This document shows positions 47,093 through 56,906 of a stretch of 64,000 nt of DNA, one piece after another. Position 1 is the stretch's first letter. Every line of letters begins with the position of its first letter. The position numbers were made by a program, and so were the translations under genes. The notes under the pieces were generated by a model, which searched no databases, was not told the origin of the DNA, and worked only from the letters and a program-made list of their open reading frames with translations. The stretch comes from Roseomonas xinghualingensis. Its GTDB lineage: Bacteria; Pseudomonadota; Alphaproteobacteria; Acetobacterales; Acetobacteraceae. Where the stretch lies: contig NZ_JAOXLP010000017.1 of the NCBI RefSeq assembly GCF_025791835.1, positions 1 through 64,000 on the forward strand, given 5' to 3'.

Positions 47093-47374
47093 ATGAGCGA
47101 CTCCATGCCCCAGAGCGGCCCCTATGAGGGCACAGAGGAGGAGAAGCGGCTTCGCGAAACCGGCGGCTGGCCTGAAGGCGTACAGCCGGGCCTGGGGAGC
47201 GGTGCGGAGTTGGACGAAGCGCTGCAGAAGGAGGGCGAGGGCTCCGACCCTGCCGCCCATGCTTCCGCAGTTCCCGGATTCGTACCGGAGCCGGATCCGA
47301 CCGAGTGGCTCATCGAGGGTGGCGGAGTCGCCGAAGCCCGCAACGCGCGCGAGGACCTGCCCCGCCAGGGCTGA
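47093..47374 (+). CDS. Small acidic protein, similar in layout to the preceding one
   Basis: The product has 93 residues from the ATG at 47093; the frame is open to 47063 but overlaps the previous gene. It shares an ETG-x-W motif (RLRETGGWPEGVQPGLGSG) and a following SDPAAHASAVPGFV with the protein at 46825 (ETGDW... and SDPTQKASPTGFI). It is acidic and without membrane segments. The two look like a tandem pair of related small proteins. The function is unknown. A hairpin terminator follows. Confidence 0.7.
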   Translation: MSDSMPQSGPYEGTEEEKRLRETGGWPEGVQPGLGSGAELDEALQKEGEGSDPAAHASAVPGFVPEPDPTEWLIEGGGVAEARNAREDLPRQG

Positions 47375-47399
47375 GTGCGGCCGGGACCTTGGATGGAAA

Positions 47400-47423
47400 C
47401 CGCCCCGGCTCTGCCCGGGGCGG
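47400..47423. terminator. Hairpin between convergent small gene and priA
   Basis: ccgccccgg (47400-47408) and ccggggcgg (47415-47423) pair perfectly around 6 bases. It lies between the stop at 47374 on the plus strand and the priA stop at 47438 on the minus strand, so it can serve both. No T-run is present. Confidence 0.5.
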
Positions 47424-47437
47424 CAGCCGGCGGCGCG

Positions 47438-49768
47438 TCAGAGGAAGCTCACCGGATCCACATCCACCTGCACCCGCACGGCATTCGGCACCTCCACGCG
47501 CGAGAGCCAGGAACGCAGCAGCGGTTGCACGGCAACGTCTCGCCTGGCCTTCAGCAGCAGGCGGCGGCGGTGGCGGCCCCGCAGCATGGCCAATGGCGCC
47601 GGGGCAGGGCCGAGCACCTGAACTCCCTCCCCTCCCGGTGCGGCCAGGCCGAGATCGCGCGCCACGCGGTCGGCTGCCCGCTCATCCTCCGAGGAAACGA
47701 TCAGGGCGGCGAGGCGCCCGAAGGGCGGCCAGCCGCCAGGACGGCGGGCTTCCGCCTCCTCCGCCATGAAGGCCGGCAGGTCACCTGAAATAAGCGCATG
47801 CATCACCGGATGCTCGGGATTCCAGGATTGCAGCAGCACCCGCCCCGGGCTCTCGGCGCGGCCCGCCCGCCCCGCCACCTGATGAAGAAGCTGCACGGTG
47901 CGCTCGGCAGCCCGCAGGTCTCCCCCCGCGAGGCCGAGATCGGCATCCACCACTCCCACCAGCGTCAGATGGGGGAAGTGCCAGCCCTTGGCGACGATCT
48001 GGGTGCCGATCAGCAGGTCCACCTCCCGATCCGCGATCATGCGGGCCGCCTCGGCGGCAGCGGCCGGGCCGGGAATGGTATCCGAGGCCATCACGAAGCG
48101 CCGGGCATCGGGGAAAAGCTGGGATGCCTCCTCCTGCACGCGCTCCACGCCGGGACCTATGGCGGTCAGGCTGCCTTCGGCACCGCATTCGGGGCAGTGC
48201 GGCGGGATCGGCTCGGCATGGCCGCAATGGTGGCATTGCAGGCGCCGCTGGGCGCGGTGTTCCACCAGCCAGGCCGTGCAGTTGGGGCAGCGGATGCGAT
48301 GGCCGCAGGTGCGGCACAAGGTCATCGGCGCGTAGCCGCGGCGATTCAGGAACAGCATCGCCTGCTCGCCGCGCGCCAAGGTCTCGGTGATGGCCTCGAT
48401 CAGCGGGGGCGAGATGAAGCGGCCCCGCTCGGGCGGGACCTTGCGAAGGTCCAGCACCTCCACCTCCGGTAGCCCGGCGCTGCCATGGCGGCTGGGGAGG
48501 TTCAGGGCGGAATAACGGCCCTGCTCCGCATTGGTGAGGGTTTCGAGACTCGGGGTGGCGGAGACGAGGACGCAGGTGGCCTCAGCCATGCGGGCGCGCA
48601 CCACGGCCATGTCCCGGGCGTGGTAGATGACGCCATCCTCCTGCTTGAAGGCGGTCTCGTGCTCCTCGTCCACGATGATGAGGCCGAGATCCGGGAAGGG
48701 CAGGAACAGGGCGGACCGGGCACCGACCAGCACCCCGACCTCGCCATCCGCCACCGCCCGCCATGTGGCACGGCGCAACCGGCCGGAGAGTTCCGAGTGC
48801 CAGAGGGCCGGGGCGCAGCCGAAGCGCGCCTTGAAGCGGTCCAGCCACTGCGCCGAAAGGGCGATCTCCGGCAGCAGGACCAATGCCTGGCGGCCCTGCC
48901 TCAGGCATTCGGCCACCGCATCCAGATAGACCTCGGTCTTGCCCGAGCCGGTGACGCCGGCCAGCAGGGTGACGCCAAAGGCCCGCTTCGCCACGGTTTC
49001 GCGCAGGGCGGCAGCGGCCGCCTCCTGATCATCCGCGAGATACGGGCCGGGATGCCCGGGATCGGGGCGGGCGAAGCTGCGGGGGCGCGGCAACAAGGCA
49101 GGTTCGATCAGCCCGGCCTCGGCCAGGCCGCGCAGCACGCCGGTGGAAACCCCGGCTTCGTCAGCAATATCGGCCCCGGCGCGGGGCTCGCCGGGCGTCA
49201 TCACCTCCAGCACCCGGCGGCGCTGGGCGGTCATGCGATAGCCTGGGGCCCCCTCCTTCGCGGCCTCGCCAGCAGCGGAAAGCTTCCATCCGGCCTGCTG
49301 ACCCGGCGGCTCCAGGGCGGAAGGCACGCTCATCGCCATGCGCAGCACGGCACCCGGCGGGGAAAGCGTATAGGCCGCCACCCACTCGACGAAGCGGCGC
49401 AGCGCCTCCTTCATCGGCGGTGCGGGAAGGATGCCCAGGATGTCGCGCAGCCGGCCCTCGGGCAGATTCGGGTCCGGCTCGCCGTCCCAGACCACGCCCA
49501 GCATCTCCCGCCCGCCCAGCGGCACGGCGACGAAGCTGCCCAGCTCCGGCAGCGGCGTGCCGTTGGGCACGCTGTAATCATAGGCCCCGCCTCCCGGCGT
49601 ATCGAGCGGCAGGGGAAGCAGAACCCGGATGCGGCGGACAGGCGGCCCCTTGGGGCCGCTCCCGCGCCGTTTACCCTTCGTGGTGGCGGCCGGGGCGGAG
49701 ACGAGGCCATCCCCGAACAGCCCGCCATCCAGGCTTGCACCCTTCGCGCTGGACTCGGCCTCTTCCAT
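47438..49768 (-). CDS. priA: Primosomal protein N' (replication restart helicase)
   Basis: The product has 776 residues from the ATG at 49768; a further 278 open residues upstream run antisense to the transaldolase gene and are not family-like. [20 protein letters not shown] is Walker A and [18 protein letters not shown] is the DEAH-type Walker B. The cysteine array [13 protein letters not shown], then [20 protein letters not shown] binds zinc. [12 protein letters not shown] and [12 protein letters not shown] are further helicase motifs. PriA reloads the replisome at stalled forks. Confidence 0.95.
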   Translation of the reverse strand: MEEAESSAKGASLDGGLFGDGLVSAPAATTKGKRRGSGPKGPPVRRIRVLLPLPLDTPGGGAYDYSVPNGTPLPELGSFVAVPLGGREMLGVVWDGEPDPNLPEGRLRDILGILPAPPMKEALRRFVEWVAAYTLSPPGAVLRMAMSVPSALEPPGQQAGWKLSAAGEAAKEGAPGYRMTAQRRRVLEVMTPGEPRAGADIADEAGVSTGVLRGLAEAGLIEPALLPRPRSFARPDPGHPGPYLADDQEAAAAALRETVAKRAFGVTLLAGVTGSGKTEVYLDAVAECLRQGRQALVLLPEIALSAQWLDRFKARFGCAPALWHSELSGRLRRATWRAVADGEVGVLVGARSALFLPFPDLGLIIVDEEHETAFKQEDGVIYHARDMAVVRARMAEATCVLVSATPSLETLTNAEQGRYSALNLPSRHGSAGLPEVEVLDLRKVPPERGRFISPPLIEAITETLARGEQAMLFLNRRGYAPMTLCRTCGHRIRCPNCTAWLVEHRAQRRLQCHHCGHAEPIPPHCPECGAEGSLTAIGPGVERVQEEASQLFPDARRFVMASDTIPGPAAAAEAARMIADREVDLLIGTQIVAKGWHFPHLTLVGVVDADLGLAGGDLRAAERTVQLLHQVAGRAGRAESPGRVLLQSWNPEHPVMHALISGDLPAFMAEEAEARRPGGWPPFGRLAALIVSSEDERAADRVARDLGLAAPGGEGVQVLGPAPAPLAMLRGRHRRRLLLKARRDVAVQPLLRSWLSRVEVPNAVRVQVDVDPVSFL

Positions 49769-49840
49769 CGCTATTGATCCGCCCCCGCCAGACCCTGCCC
49801 CATGCAGGCCGAAACGGCCGCGCCTTCCAGGACAAAGATC

Positions 49841-50497
49841 ATGAAATTCTTCGTGGACACCGCCGAGGTCTCCGAGATCCGCGCCCTCGCCGAGAGCGGG
49901 ATGCTCGACGGCGTTACCACCAACCCCTCCCTGATCGCCAAGTCCGGCCGCCCGATGGCCGAGGTGATCAAGGAAATCTGCGACATCACTCCGGGCCCCG
50001 TCAGCGCCGAGGTCACGGCCACGGATTACGACGGCATGATGCGCGAGGGCGAGTACCTCGGGCGGATAGCCCCCAACGTGGTCATCAAGCTGCCGCTGAC
50101 CGAAGCGGGGCTGCGCGCATGCAAACATATGGTGAACAACGGGGTCATGGTCAACGTGACGCTGTGCTTCTCCGCAGCCCAGGCGCTGCTTGCCGCCAAG
50201 GCCGGCGCGACCTTCATCTCCCCCTTCGTCGGCCGCCTGGACGATATCGGGCAGGACGGCATGCAGCTGATCGAGGACGTGGTCCAGATCTACGACAACT
50301 ACCCGGCCATCAAGACCGAGGTGCTGGTCGCCTCCATCCGCCATCCGATCCACCTGATCCAGGCGGCCAAGCTGGGTGCCCATGTCGCCACCCTGCCGCC
50401 GTCGGTGATCAAGTCCCTCTACAAGCATCCGCTGACGGATCGCGGGCTTGAGGCCTTCCTGGCGGACTGGAAGAAGACCGGTCAGTCCATTCTCTGA
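49841..50497 (+). CDS. tal: Transaldolase / fructose-6-phosphate aldolase-type (short form)
   Basis: The product has 218 residues from the ATG at 49841; the frame is open to 49802 but the extra residues are not family-like. [32 protein letters not shown] and [12 protein letters not shown] with the Schiff-base lysine (residue 83) are the signature. [20 protein letters not shown] follows. The short form of about 215 residues covers TalC/FSA proteins; either a pentose-phosphate transaldolase or an aldolase activity is possible. It is divergent from priA, and the following hairpin at 50504 fits its terminator. Confidence 0.93.
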   Translation: MKFFVDTAEVSEIRALAESGMLDGVTTNPSLIAKSGRPMAEVIKEICDITPGPVSAEVTATDYDGMMREGEYLGRIAPNVVIKLPLTEAGLRACKHMVNNGVMVNVTLCFSAAQALLAAKAGATFISPFVGRLDDIGQDGMQLIEDVVQIYDNYPAIKTEVLVASIRHPIHLIQAAKLGAHVATLPPSVIKSLYKHPLTDRGLEAFLADWKKTGQSIL

Positions 50498-50503
50498 GCC
50501 AAT

Positions 50504-50526
50504 GGCCAGGGCTTCTGCCCCTGGCC
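50504..50526 (+). terminator. Hairpin after the transaldolase gene
   Basis: ggccaggg (50504-50511) pairs with ccctggcc (50519-50526) around a 7-base loop, 6 bases past the stop. No T-run follows. Confidence 0.45.
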
Positions 50527-50633
50527 CCTGCCGGGGTGGCAACGGCCATCCCGGCTCCCTCGATCCGCAGGAATACTCTGGCCGCCCGCTGCGTTGATTC
50601 ACCGGAAATCATATTCCGACAGGAGACGCAGCC

Positions 50634-50849
50634 ATGAGTGGCCAGAAGGACGAAACGAACAAGGTCAGCCCCGGGGTGCAGCCATCCGGAAAGGATGGCA
50701 CCCACACGGCCAGCGGCGCCCCGACGGATAAGGCGCATCTCAAGGATGGGGATGGGTCGCTGGCCGGCTCCATCCCCGCCGGCCTCAGCTCGCGCGAGCT
50801 TCACGAGGTTGCCAAGAGCGACAAGACCACCGACAGCGGTACGAGCTGA
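50634..50849 (+). CDS. Small hydrophilic protein of unknown function
   Basis: The product has 71 residues. A strong AGGAGA lies 8-13 bases before the ATG. It is rich in Ser, Gly, Lys and Thr, with a helical middle (AGLSSRELHEVAKSDKTTDS), and has no membrane segment or cysteine. I do not recognise a family. It is followed by a hairpin and lies alone between the transaldolase gene and the convergent oxidoreductase gene. Confidence 0.6.
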   Translation: MSGQKDETNKVSPGVQPSGKDGTHTASGAPTDKAHLKDGDGSLAGSIPAGLSSRELHEVAKSDKTTDSGTS

Positions 50850-50866
50850 TACCGAGGACGGCTTCC

Positions 50867-50886
50867 GGGGTGGCACGCGCCACCCC
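50867..50886. terminator. Bidirectional hairpin between convergent genes
   Basis: ggggtggc (50867-50874) and gccacccc (50879-50886) pair perfectly across acgc. It lies between the stop of the small gene and that of the oxidoreductase gene. No T-run is seen. Confidence 0.45.
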
Positions 50887-50922
50887 GTACGGGCCGGAAG
50901 GCAGAGGCCTCCAGAGCTATTA

Positions 50923-51891
50923 TCAGACGCCCACGGCTTCCAGTGAGGCACGCACCGCCGCCTCGACCCTGAGCGCCGCATCCAGCGCCGCGCGGCCCGC
51001 GGCGCCATCCGCCTCCACCGGCGCCCCATCCAGGCAGGCCGCAGCGAAGGAAGCGTGCTCCGCCTCCAGGCTGTCGCTTTCCGCCCAGGTGGCCTGGGAC
51101 AGGCCGTAGCCGGGAATCTGCTCCAGCGGCTCCCCTTCCCTGCGGCGGACCCAGCTCATCTCCCGCTTCAGATGGTCGAGGTTGAGGTAGCCGCTGTCGC
51201 CGAAGAGGCGCAGGCGGCGCTCCATATGCAGGGAGACGCGGCTGGCGGTGATGGTGGCGGCGGCGCCATTGCCGAAGCGGAGGCGGGCATTGGCGATGTC
51301 GATGGTGGGTGAGGCGATGCTGGCACCCACTGCATCCACCCCCACCAGCGGGCTGCCGGTCAGGGCCAGCGCCAGGTCGAGATCATGGATCATCAGGTCC
51401 AGGATCACCGACACATCCAGGCTGCGCGGCCGGAAGGGGGCAATGCGGATCGCCTCCATGTAGAGAGGCCGCCCGACCCGGGCGGCAAGGCCGCCTTCGG
51501 CCCGCAGCGCCCGCATCCCGCCCGAGAAGCGCTCCAGCTGCCCCACCTGCAGCACCACGCCCTTCGCCGCGGCCAGGGCGACCAGATCATCCGCCTGTTC
51601 CAGCGTGGCGGCGATCGGCTTCTCCACCAGCACATGCTTCCCGGCCGAGAGCGCCGCATGGGCCAGGCCATGGTGGAAGGCGGTAGGGGCCGCCACGATC
51701 ACGGCCTGGGCGCGGCCGATCACCTCCTCCGCCGAAAGCGCCAGGCAACCTGCCTCGGCGGCCACGGCGGCGGCGCGGGCCGGATCGGCATCATGCAGGC
51801 CGATGAAGTCGAAGCGCGGGCCTTTCGCGGCCTTCAGCGCGTGGAAGCGGCCAAAATGGCCGGCGCCCAGGATGCCCAATCGAAGCCGCAT
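50923..51891 (-). CDS. Gfo/Idh/MocA-family oxidoreductase
   Basis: The product has 322 residues from the ATG at 51891; the longer frame to 52008 is not family-like. LRLGILGAGHFGRFHALKAA is the NAD(P)-binding start. KHVLVEKPIAATLEQADDLV carries the conserved EKP motif. LDLMIHDLDLALAL has the catalytic-region His. Members oxidise or dehydrate sugars and inositols, often as UDP-sugar enzymes in surface-glycan synthesis. The neighbours give no clue. It is divergent from secD with a 134-base gap. Confidence 0.88.
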   Translation of the reverse strand: MRLRLGILGAGHFGRFHALKAAKGPRFDFIGLHDADPARAAAVAAEAGCLALSAEEVIGRAQAVIVAAPTAFHHGLAHAALSAGKHVLVEKPIAATLEQADDLVALAAAKGVVLQVGQLERFSGGMRALRAEGGLAARVGRPLYMEAIRIAPFRPRSLDVSVILDLMIHDLDLALALTGSPLVGVDAVGASIASPTIDIANARLRFGNGAAATITASRVSLHMERRLRLFGDSGYLNLDHLKREMSWVRRREGEPLEQIPGYGLSQATWAESDSLEAEHASFAAACLDGAPVEADGAAGRAALDAALRVEAAVRASLEAVGV

Positions 51892-52025
51892 GCTGCCCAA
51901 TCCCTTCAGAATGAGGCGGCCTGTAGCAAAGATGGTCCAGGGTTGCATCGGGGACAGTCGGGACGCATCTTCCGCGCCTGTTTCCTGGGCATATCGCCAG
52001 CATCTCACGGGGGGCCGAACAGGCC

Positions 52026-53633
52026 ATGCTGTACTTCGCGCGGTGGAAAGTCGCCGCGATCCTGGGCGTGATCGCCCTGGGCCTGCTTCTCTGCATCCCG
52101 AACTTCATTCCCCGCTCGGCCCTGCCCGACTGGGCGGCGCGGCAGGTTTCGCTCGGCCTCGACCTGCGCGGCGGCTCCTACCTCCTGCTTGAGGTGGACA
52201 TGAATGCCGTGGTGAAGGAGCGGCTGGAAAGCCTTGCCGATGGCGCCCGCACGCGCCTGCGCCAGGCGAATATCGGCTACCTGAACCTATCGGTCGATCC
52301 CAACACCCGCCGCCTGTCCCTGCGCGTGCGCGATCCGGCACAGGCTGAGGCCGCCGCCGCCCAGCTGCGCGAGCTGGCCATCCCGGTCCCGGTGCGCGGC
52401 TCGCCCACCGGCGCGACGGAGCCGGACATCACCGTCACCACCGCCCCGGACGGGACCGTGACCGCCACCCTCTCGGACGCCGCCCTGGTGGCGCGCGCCT
52501 CGGGGGCCGTGGAGCAGTCCATCGAAATCGTCCGCCGCCGCATCGACGAAACCGGCGTGGCCGAGGCGATGATCGCGCGCCAGGGGTCCAATCGCATCCT
52601 GGTGCAGTTGCCCGGCGTGGAGGATCCCAACCGGATCAAGGAGCTGCTGGGCCGCACGGCCCGCATGACCTTCCACCTGCTGGATGAGAACGCGAATCCC
52701 AACGGCACCGGCGCCCCGCCGCCGGGCGTGCAGTTCCTCTCCGGCGAGGAGCGAGACGGCATACCGGCCAGCCGCTACGCCGTGCGCCGCCGCGTGGAAG
52801 TGGACGGCGCCAACCTGTCCGATGCCCGCGCGGGTCAGGACAGCCGCAACGGCGAATGGGTGGTGAACTTCTCCTTCGACAGCATCGGCACCCGCCGCTT
52901 CTCCGAGGTAACGCGCCAGAATGTTGGCCGGCCCTTCGCCATCGTGTTGGATGACAAGGTGATCACCGCGCCGGTGATCCGCGAGCCCATCACCGGCGGC
53001 CGCGGCCAGATCAGCGGCAGCTTCAACGCCCGCACGGCCAATGACCTGGCCGTGCTGCTGCGGGCAGGCGCATTGCCCGCCCCGCTGACGGTGGTGGAGG
53101 AGCGGACGGTCGGGCCCGAGCTGGGGGCGGACGCCATCCGGGCGGGCATGATCTCGCTCGCGGTCGGCGCAGCCTTCGTCTTCCTCTATATGGGCCTCGC
53201 CTATGGGCTGTTCGGCTGGTTCGCCAATATCGCCCTGCTGGTGAACATCATGCTGATGATGGCCGCCCTCTCGGTGCTGCAGGCCACCCTCACCCTGCCC
53301 GGCATCGCTGGCATCGTGCTGACCCTGGGCACGGCGCTCGACGCCAACATCCTCATCAATGAGCGCATACGCGAGGAGACGCGGGCAGGAAGGACGCCGA
53401 TCCAGGCGCTGGAGCTGGGCTTCACCAAGGCATCCGGCACGATCATGGACAGCAACTTGACGAACCTGATCGCCATGGTCTGCCTCTATGCCTTCGGCTC
53501 CGGCCCGGTGAAGGGCTTCGCCGTCACGGTCGCCATCGGCACCATTGTGCAGATGTGGACCGCCACCACCCTCGTCCGCCTGCTCGTCTCCTGGTGGTAC
53601 CGCGCGACCCGCCCGCGCGAGCTGCCGGTCTGA
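52026..53633 (+). CDS. secD: Protein translocase subunit SecD
   Basis: The product has 535 residues. KVAAILGVIALGLLLCIPNF is the first membrane helix. LGLDLRGGSYLLLEVD is the conserved periplasmic start. The C-terminal membrane half has GLFGWFANIALLVNIMLMMA, LTLGTALDANILINERIREE and MDSNLTNLIAMVCLYAFG. It assists late steps of Sec export with SecF using the proton gradient. secF follows after 14 bases. Confidence 0.96.
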   Translation: MLYFARWKVAAILGVIALGLLLCIPNFIPRSALPDWAARQVSLGLDLRGGSYLLLEVDMNAVVKERLESLADGARTRLRQANIGYLNLSVDPNTRRLSLRVRDPAQAEAAAAQLRELAIPVPVRGSPTGATEPDITVTTAPDGTVTATLSDAALVARASGAVEQSIEIVRRRIDETGVAEAMIARQGSNRILVQLPGVEDPNRIKELLGRTARMTFHLLDENANPNGTGAPPPGVQFLSGEERDGIPASRYAVRRRVEVDGANLSDARAGQDSRNGEWVVNFSFDSIGTRRFSEVTRQNVGRPFAIVLDDKVITAPVIREPITGGRGQISGSFNARTANDLAVLLRAGALPAPLTVVEERTVGPELGADAIRAGMISLAVGAAFVFLYMGLAYGLFGWFANIALLVNIMLMMAALSVLQATLTLPGIAGIVLTLGTALDANILINERIREETRAGRTPIQALELGFTKASGTIMDSNLTNLIAMVCLYAFGSGPVKGFAVTVAIGTIVQMWTATTLVRLLVSWWYRATRPRELPV

Positions 53634-53647
53634 GAGGAAACACCTTC

Positions 53648-54658
53648 ATGTTCGGCTTCCTCCGCCGCCCCCTCTTCCGCATCGTCCCCGACGACACGCG
53701 CATCCCCTTCATGAAGGGGCGCGTGATGGGGCTGGTCGTCTCGGGCATCCTGTCCATCGGCTCCATCATCCTGGCCATCAATCCGGGGCTGGAGCAGGGA
53801 ATCGACTTCAAGGGCGGCATCATCATGGAGGCCCGCACGCCGGGCCCCGCCGATCTCTCCCAGTTGCGCAACGCCGTCTCGGGCCTCGATCTCGGTGATG
53901 TCGGCATCCAGGAATTCGGCGATTCCTCCACCGTCCTGATCCGCCTGCCCGTGCAGGGCGAGGAAGGGGCAACGCAGCAGGCCGTCTCCCGCGTGCGCGG
54001 CGCGCTGGAGGCGACCGCCCCAGGCACCAGGATCCTGCGGACCGAGGCCGTTGGCAACCGCGTCTCCGACGAGCTGTTCCAGGGCGGGTTGATCGCGCTC
54101 ACCATCTCGATGGTGGCGATGCTGATCTACATCTGGTTCCGCTTCGAATGGCAGTTCGCCATCGGCGCCATCGTCACGCTGATCCTGGATACGACCAAGG
54201 TGGTGGGCTTCCTCGCCCTCACCCGCATCGAGTTCAACCTGACGACCATCGCGGCGATCCTGACGATCATCGGCTTCTCGGCCAACGACAAGGTCGTGGT
54301 CTATGACCGGATGCGGGAGAACCTGCGCAAGTTCAAGACAATGCCACTGCGGGATCTGATTGATCGCTCGATCAACGAGACGCTGAACCGCACCCTCGGC
54401 ACCTCCATGACGCTCTTCCTTTCGGCGCTGCCCCTGGCCCTCTTCGGCGGCGATGCGCTGTCGGGCTTCGCCTGGGTGATGCTGTTCGGCATCGTCGTCT
54501 CCGCTTCCTCCTCCATCTTCATCGCGGCGCCGATCCTGCTCTTCCTGGGCGAATCCCGCCTGCGGCGCGGAACCGAGGCAGTGACCAAGCCGGCGGTTGC
54601 CAAGCCGGGAAAGGCGGGCGCCAAGCCCGGCGCTTCCGCGGCAAGGCCGCAGGGATGA
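53648..54658 (+). CDS. secF: Protein translocase subunit SecF
   Basis: The product has 336 residues from the ATG at 53648, AGAGGAAA 9 bases upstream; an open frame to 53555 runs inside secD. IDFKGGIIMEARTPGPADLS is the family start. GFSANDKVVVYDRMRENLRK and NETLNRTLGTSMTLFLSALP are the membrane signature motifs. It ends in a low-complexity tail (TKPAVAKPGKAGAKPGAS). The stop overlaps the ATG of the next gene. Confidence 0.96.
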   Translation: MFGFLRRPLFRIVPDDTRIPFMKGRVMGLVVSGILSIGSIILAINPGLEQGIDFKGGIIMEARTPGPADLSQLRNAVSGLDLGDVGIQEFGDSSTVLIRLPVQGEEGATQQAVSRVRGALEATAPGTRILRTEAVGNRVSDELFQGGLIALTISMVAMLIYIWFRFEWQFAIGAIVTLILDTTKVVGFLALTRIEFNLTTIAAILTIIGFSANDKVVVYDRMRENLRKFKTMPLRDLIDRSINETLNRTLGTSMTLFLSALPLALFGGDALSGFAWVMLFGIVVSASSSIFIAAPILLFLGESRLRRGTEAVTKPAVAKPGKAGAKPGASAARPQG

Positions 54659-55620
54659 CCACGCGGCGTGCCCTGCTGGGTGCCCTTCCCCTGGGCGCCG
54701 CCGCTGGAGCGGCCAGGGCGCAGGTGGCGATCCCCTATGCCCCCCCCGGCACGCGGGTGCGCCGCCTCACCCTGCTGGTAGGAGCCCCCAGCGGCAGCGG
54801 AACCGATCTCTGGGTGCGGGGCTTCGCGCCCTTCCTTGAACGCCACATGAAGCAGGTGCAGGTCTCGGTAGTGAACCAGACCGGCGAAGGCGGACTCGCT
54901 GCCATGCGTGACCTGGCGGATGCTGCCACCGACGGCTCCGTCATGGCCTATACGCCGGTCCCCTTCCTCCTGGCGCGGATGGTGGAGCGGCATGCGACCG
55001 CGTTAATGGAGCGGGTGCGTTTCCTTGGCGCCGTGACGGAAGAACCGGTGGCGCTGGTTGCCCCGCCAGGCACGGAACTGGAGGCGCTGCGCGCCCAATG
55101 GGGCGGGCGTCCCCTCGCCCTTCCTCCGCCGGCCAGTGCCGCAGCGATCGCCGCCGCCGATCTGGGCGCCGAATTGCCGATGGAACAACTGCATTTTCCC
55201 TCCGCCGCCGCCGCACGGCAGGCGGCGATGTCCGGGAATACCGAGGCGGCGCTGCTGGCGATCTCGGAATGCGTCGTCGCAGTGCGCGAGGGAAAGCTGG
55301 CCGTGCTCGCCATCGCCGGTGAGGCCCGGCATCCACAGTTCCCTGAGACCCCGACCTTCCGCGAGGCCGCTCTCCCATTGGTGGCAGGGCTTCGCCGGGG
55401 CTTCGCCGTGCCGGCCGGCACCAGCCCCGAGGCGGCCGCCCGTATCACCCGCGCCCTTTCCGCCGCCGCCACCGACCCGGAATTCCTCGCCCAGGCGGAA
55501 GCCCGCTTCATTCTGCCGCAGTTCCGCGATGAGGTGGCCTGGGGCGCCCTGGTCACCCGGGATCTGGCCGGGCTGCGCAGCCGCTGGGAAACCTCCCCCT
55601 GGCCGGTGAGCGGGGGCTGA
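54655..55620 (+). CDS. TctC/Bug-type solute-binding protein
   Basis: The product has 321 residues. The ATG overlaps the secF stop (ATGA). The N-terminus RRALLGALPLGAAAGAARA is an export signal with a twin arginine. The rest follows the TctC/Bug fold: LLVGAPSGSGTDLWVRGFAP, VVNQTGEGGLAAMRDLADAA and YTPVPFLLARMVERHATALM. Members bind tricarboxylates or other carboxylates in the periplasm for TTT transporters, but no TctA/TctB genes are nearby, as is common for orphan Bug proteins. The ligand is unknown. Confidence 0.85.
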   Translation: MTTRRALLGALPLGAAAGAARAQVAIPYAPPGTRVRRLTLLVGAPSGSGTDLWVRGFAPFLERHMKQVQVSVVNQTGEGGLAAMRDLADAATDGSVMAYTPVPFLLARMVERHATALMERVRFLGAVTEEPVALVAPPGTELEALRAQWGGRPLALPPPASAAAIAAADLGAELPMEQLHFPSAAAARQAAMSGNTEAALLAISECVVAVREGKLAVLAIAGEARHPQFPETPTFREAALPLVAGLRRGFAVPAGTSPEAAARITRALSAAATDPEFLAQAEARFILPQFRDEVAWGALVTRDLAGLRSRWETSPWPVSGG

Positions 55621-55711
55621 GGAAGCCCCGGCCTTCAGATCGCGCGTAAGTGACGTTTGTAGGGCCTACCCTCAGACGCTACGCTCGCCGGGCCAAGGAT
55701 AGACCGTATCC

Positions 55712-56890
55712 GTGCCCATCGAACCGGTTCACAAGACTGGATTGCCTTCGCCCCCGCCTCCCGGCTGCGGCGAAATCCTGGCCGTCATCCAGAGTTCCAG
55801 CCTTCTCTCCCTTGTCCAGGACGGGCTTCGCCGCATCGGCGCACCACCCGCCCGCCAAGTGCCACTCTCCGAGGCCATGGCCCGGCTCGCCAGACCTGGC
55901 CAACCGCTACAGGGCCTGCTCTGCGAACCGCATCCCGATATGTCTGGGTGGACCCTGCTGAGCGAGGCGGCGCGGGATTCCATCAACCCGACCAATCTCC
56001 TGCTGCTGGGCCACGATGATCTCACGGAGGACCCGGCAGAGCTGCTGACGGCCCTGCGTAACCTGACCGGCCTGCCCGGTCCGAGCGAGGCCGAGGAAGT
56101 GGCCGCGCTGCGCCTCAGTCTTGAGCGCGGAGAGGTGGCGATGTGCTACCAGCCCATCGTCCGCATTGCCGATCGCAAGCCCCTGGCTGTGGAAGGGCTG
56201 GTCCGTTGGCTTCGCCCGGACGGAAACCGCGGCATGACTCCCGTGGGGCCGGATTCCTTTGTCCGCTTGGCGGAACGCGGTGGGTTGGCCGGTGCCCTGG
56301 CCCGTGCGGTCAGCCGGATCGCGGCGAGCGAAATGAGGGCACTGCGTCCCGCTCTCGCCCTGCCCGTATCGATCAACATGCCGCTCGAGGTGCTGCTGCG
56401 CCGGGATACCGTCGCCTGGCTGGGCCGCTTGTGCCGCGAGCAGCGACTGCCCCCAAAGGATCTGGCAATCGAGCTCACGGAGGGGACCCCGGTTCAGGAC
56501 GTGCCGCTCCTCGGCCGCGCCGTGGCCCGGCTGCGCCAGGCCGGCCATCTGGTGTGGATCGATGACATGAGCCTGGAGGAGAATCGAGACATCCTCCTGG
56601 ACCTGCCCTTCTCCGGCCTCAAGCTGGACCGGCATCTGCTGGGTGCCACGCGCCACAGCCGCCGCGCGCGGGCCGAAGTCGAGCGGTTGGTGGCGATGGC
56701 CCATGCGAGAGGGATGACGGTGACGGCGGAGGGGGTGGCGGATGCCGCCCTGTGGCAGACCGTCGCCTGGGCCGGGGTGGACCATGCCCAGGGTTATGCC
56801 GTGGGCCGCCCCCTTCCGGCAGCCGACCTGCCAAGCTGGGCTGCAGCCTGGCGACACGCGCGACGCCCGGCCCGGCAGGCCGAAGATTAG
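55712..56890 (+). CDS. EAL-domain c-di-GMP phosphodiesterase with degenerate N-terminal receiver-like domain
   Basis: The product has 392 residues from a GTG at 55712. The EAL domain spans about 135-375. VEGLVRWLRPD replaces EAL by EGL but keeps the catalytic glutamate. SINMPLEVLLRRD has the asparagine, LAIELTEGTP the glutamate, VWIDDMSLEENRD the aspartate, and GLKLDRHLLG, AEGVADAALW and QGYAVGRPL complete the set, so hydrolysis of c-di-GMP is likely. The first 110 residues (ILAVIQSSSLLSLVQDGLRR) look like an eroded receiver domain without an obvious phospho-acceptor aspartate. Context gives no target process. Confidence 0.87.
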   Translation: MPIEPVHKTGLPSPPPPGCGEILAVIQSSSLLSLVQDGLRRIGAPPARQVPLSEAMARLARPGQPLQGLLCEPHPDMSGWTLLSEAARDSINPTNLLLLGHDDLTEDPAELLTALRNLTGLPGPSEAEEVAALRLSLERGEVAMCYQPIVRIADRKPLAVEGLVRWLRPDGNRGMTPVGPDSFVRLAERGGLAGALARAVSRIAASEMRALRPALALPVSINMPLEVLLRRDTVAWLGRLCREQRLPPKDLAIELTEGTPVQDVPLLGRAVARLRQAGHLVWIDDMSLEENRDILLDLPFSGLKLDRHLLGATRHSRRARAEVERLVAMAHARGMTVTAEGVADAALWQTVAWAGVDHAQGYAVGRPLPAADLPSWAAAWRHARRPARQAED

Positions 56891-56906
56891 TGGCCTTGCG
56901 AGCCTG

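Noticed and set aside
49769..50602. N-terminal extension of priA to 1054 residues
   Set aside because: The extra 278 residues run antisense through the transaldolase gene and have no priA-like sequence. A good ATG at 49768 gives a family-length protein.
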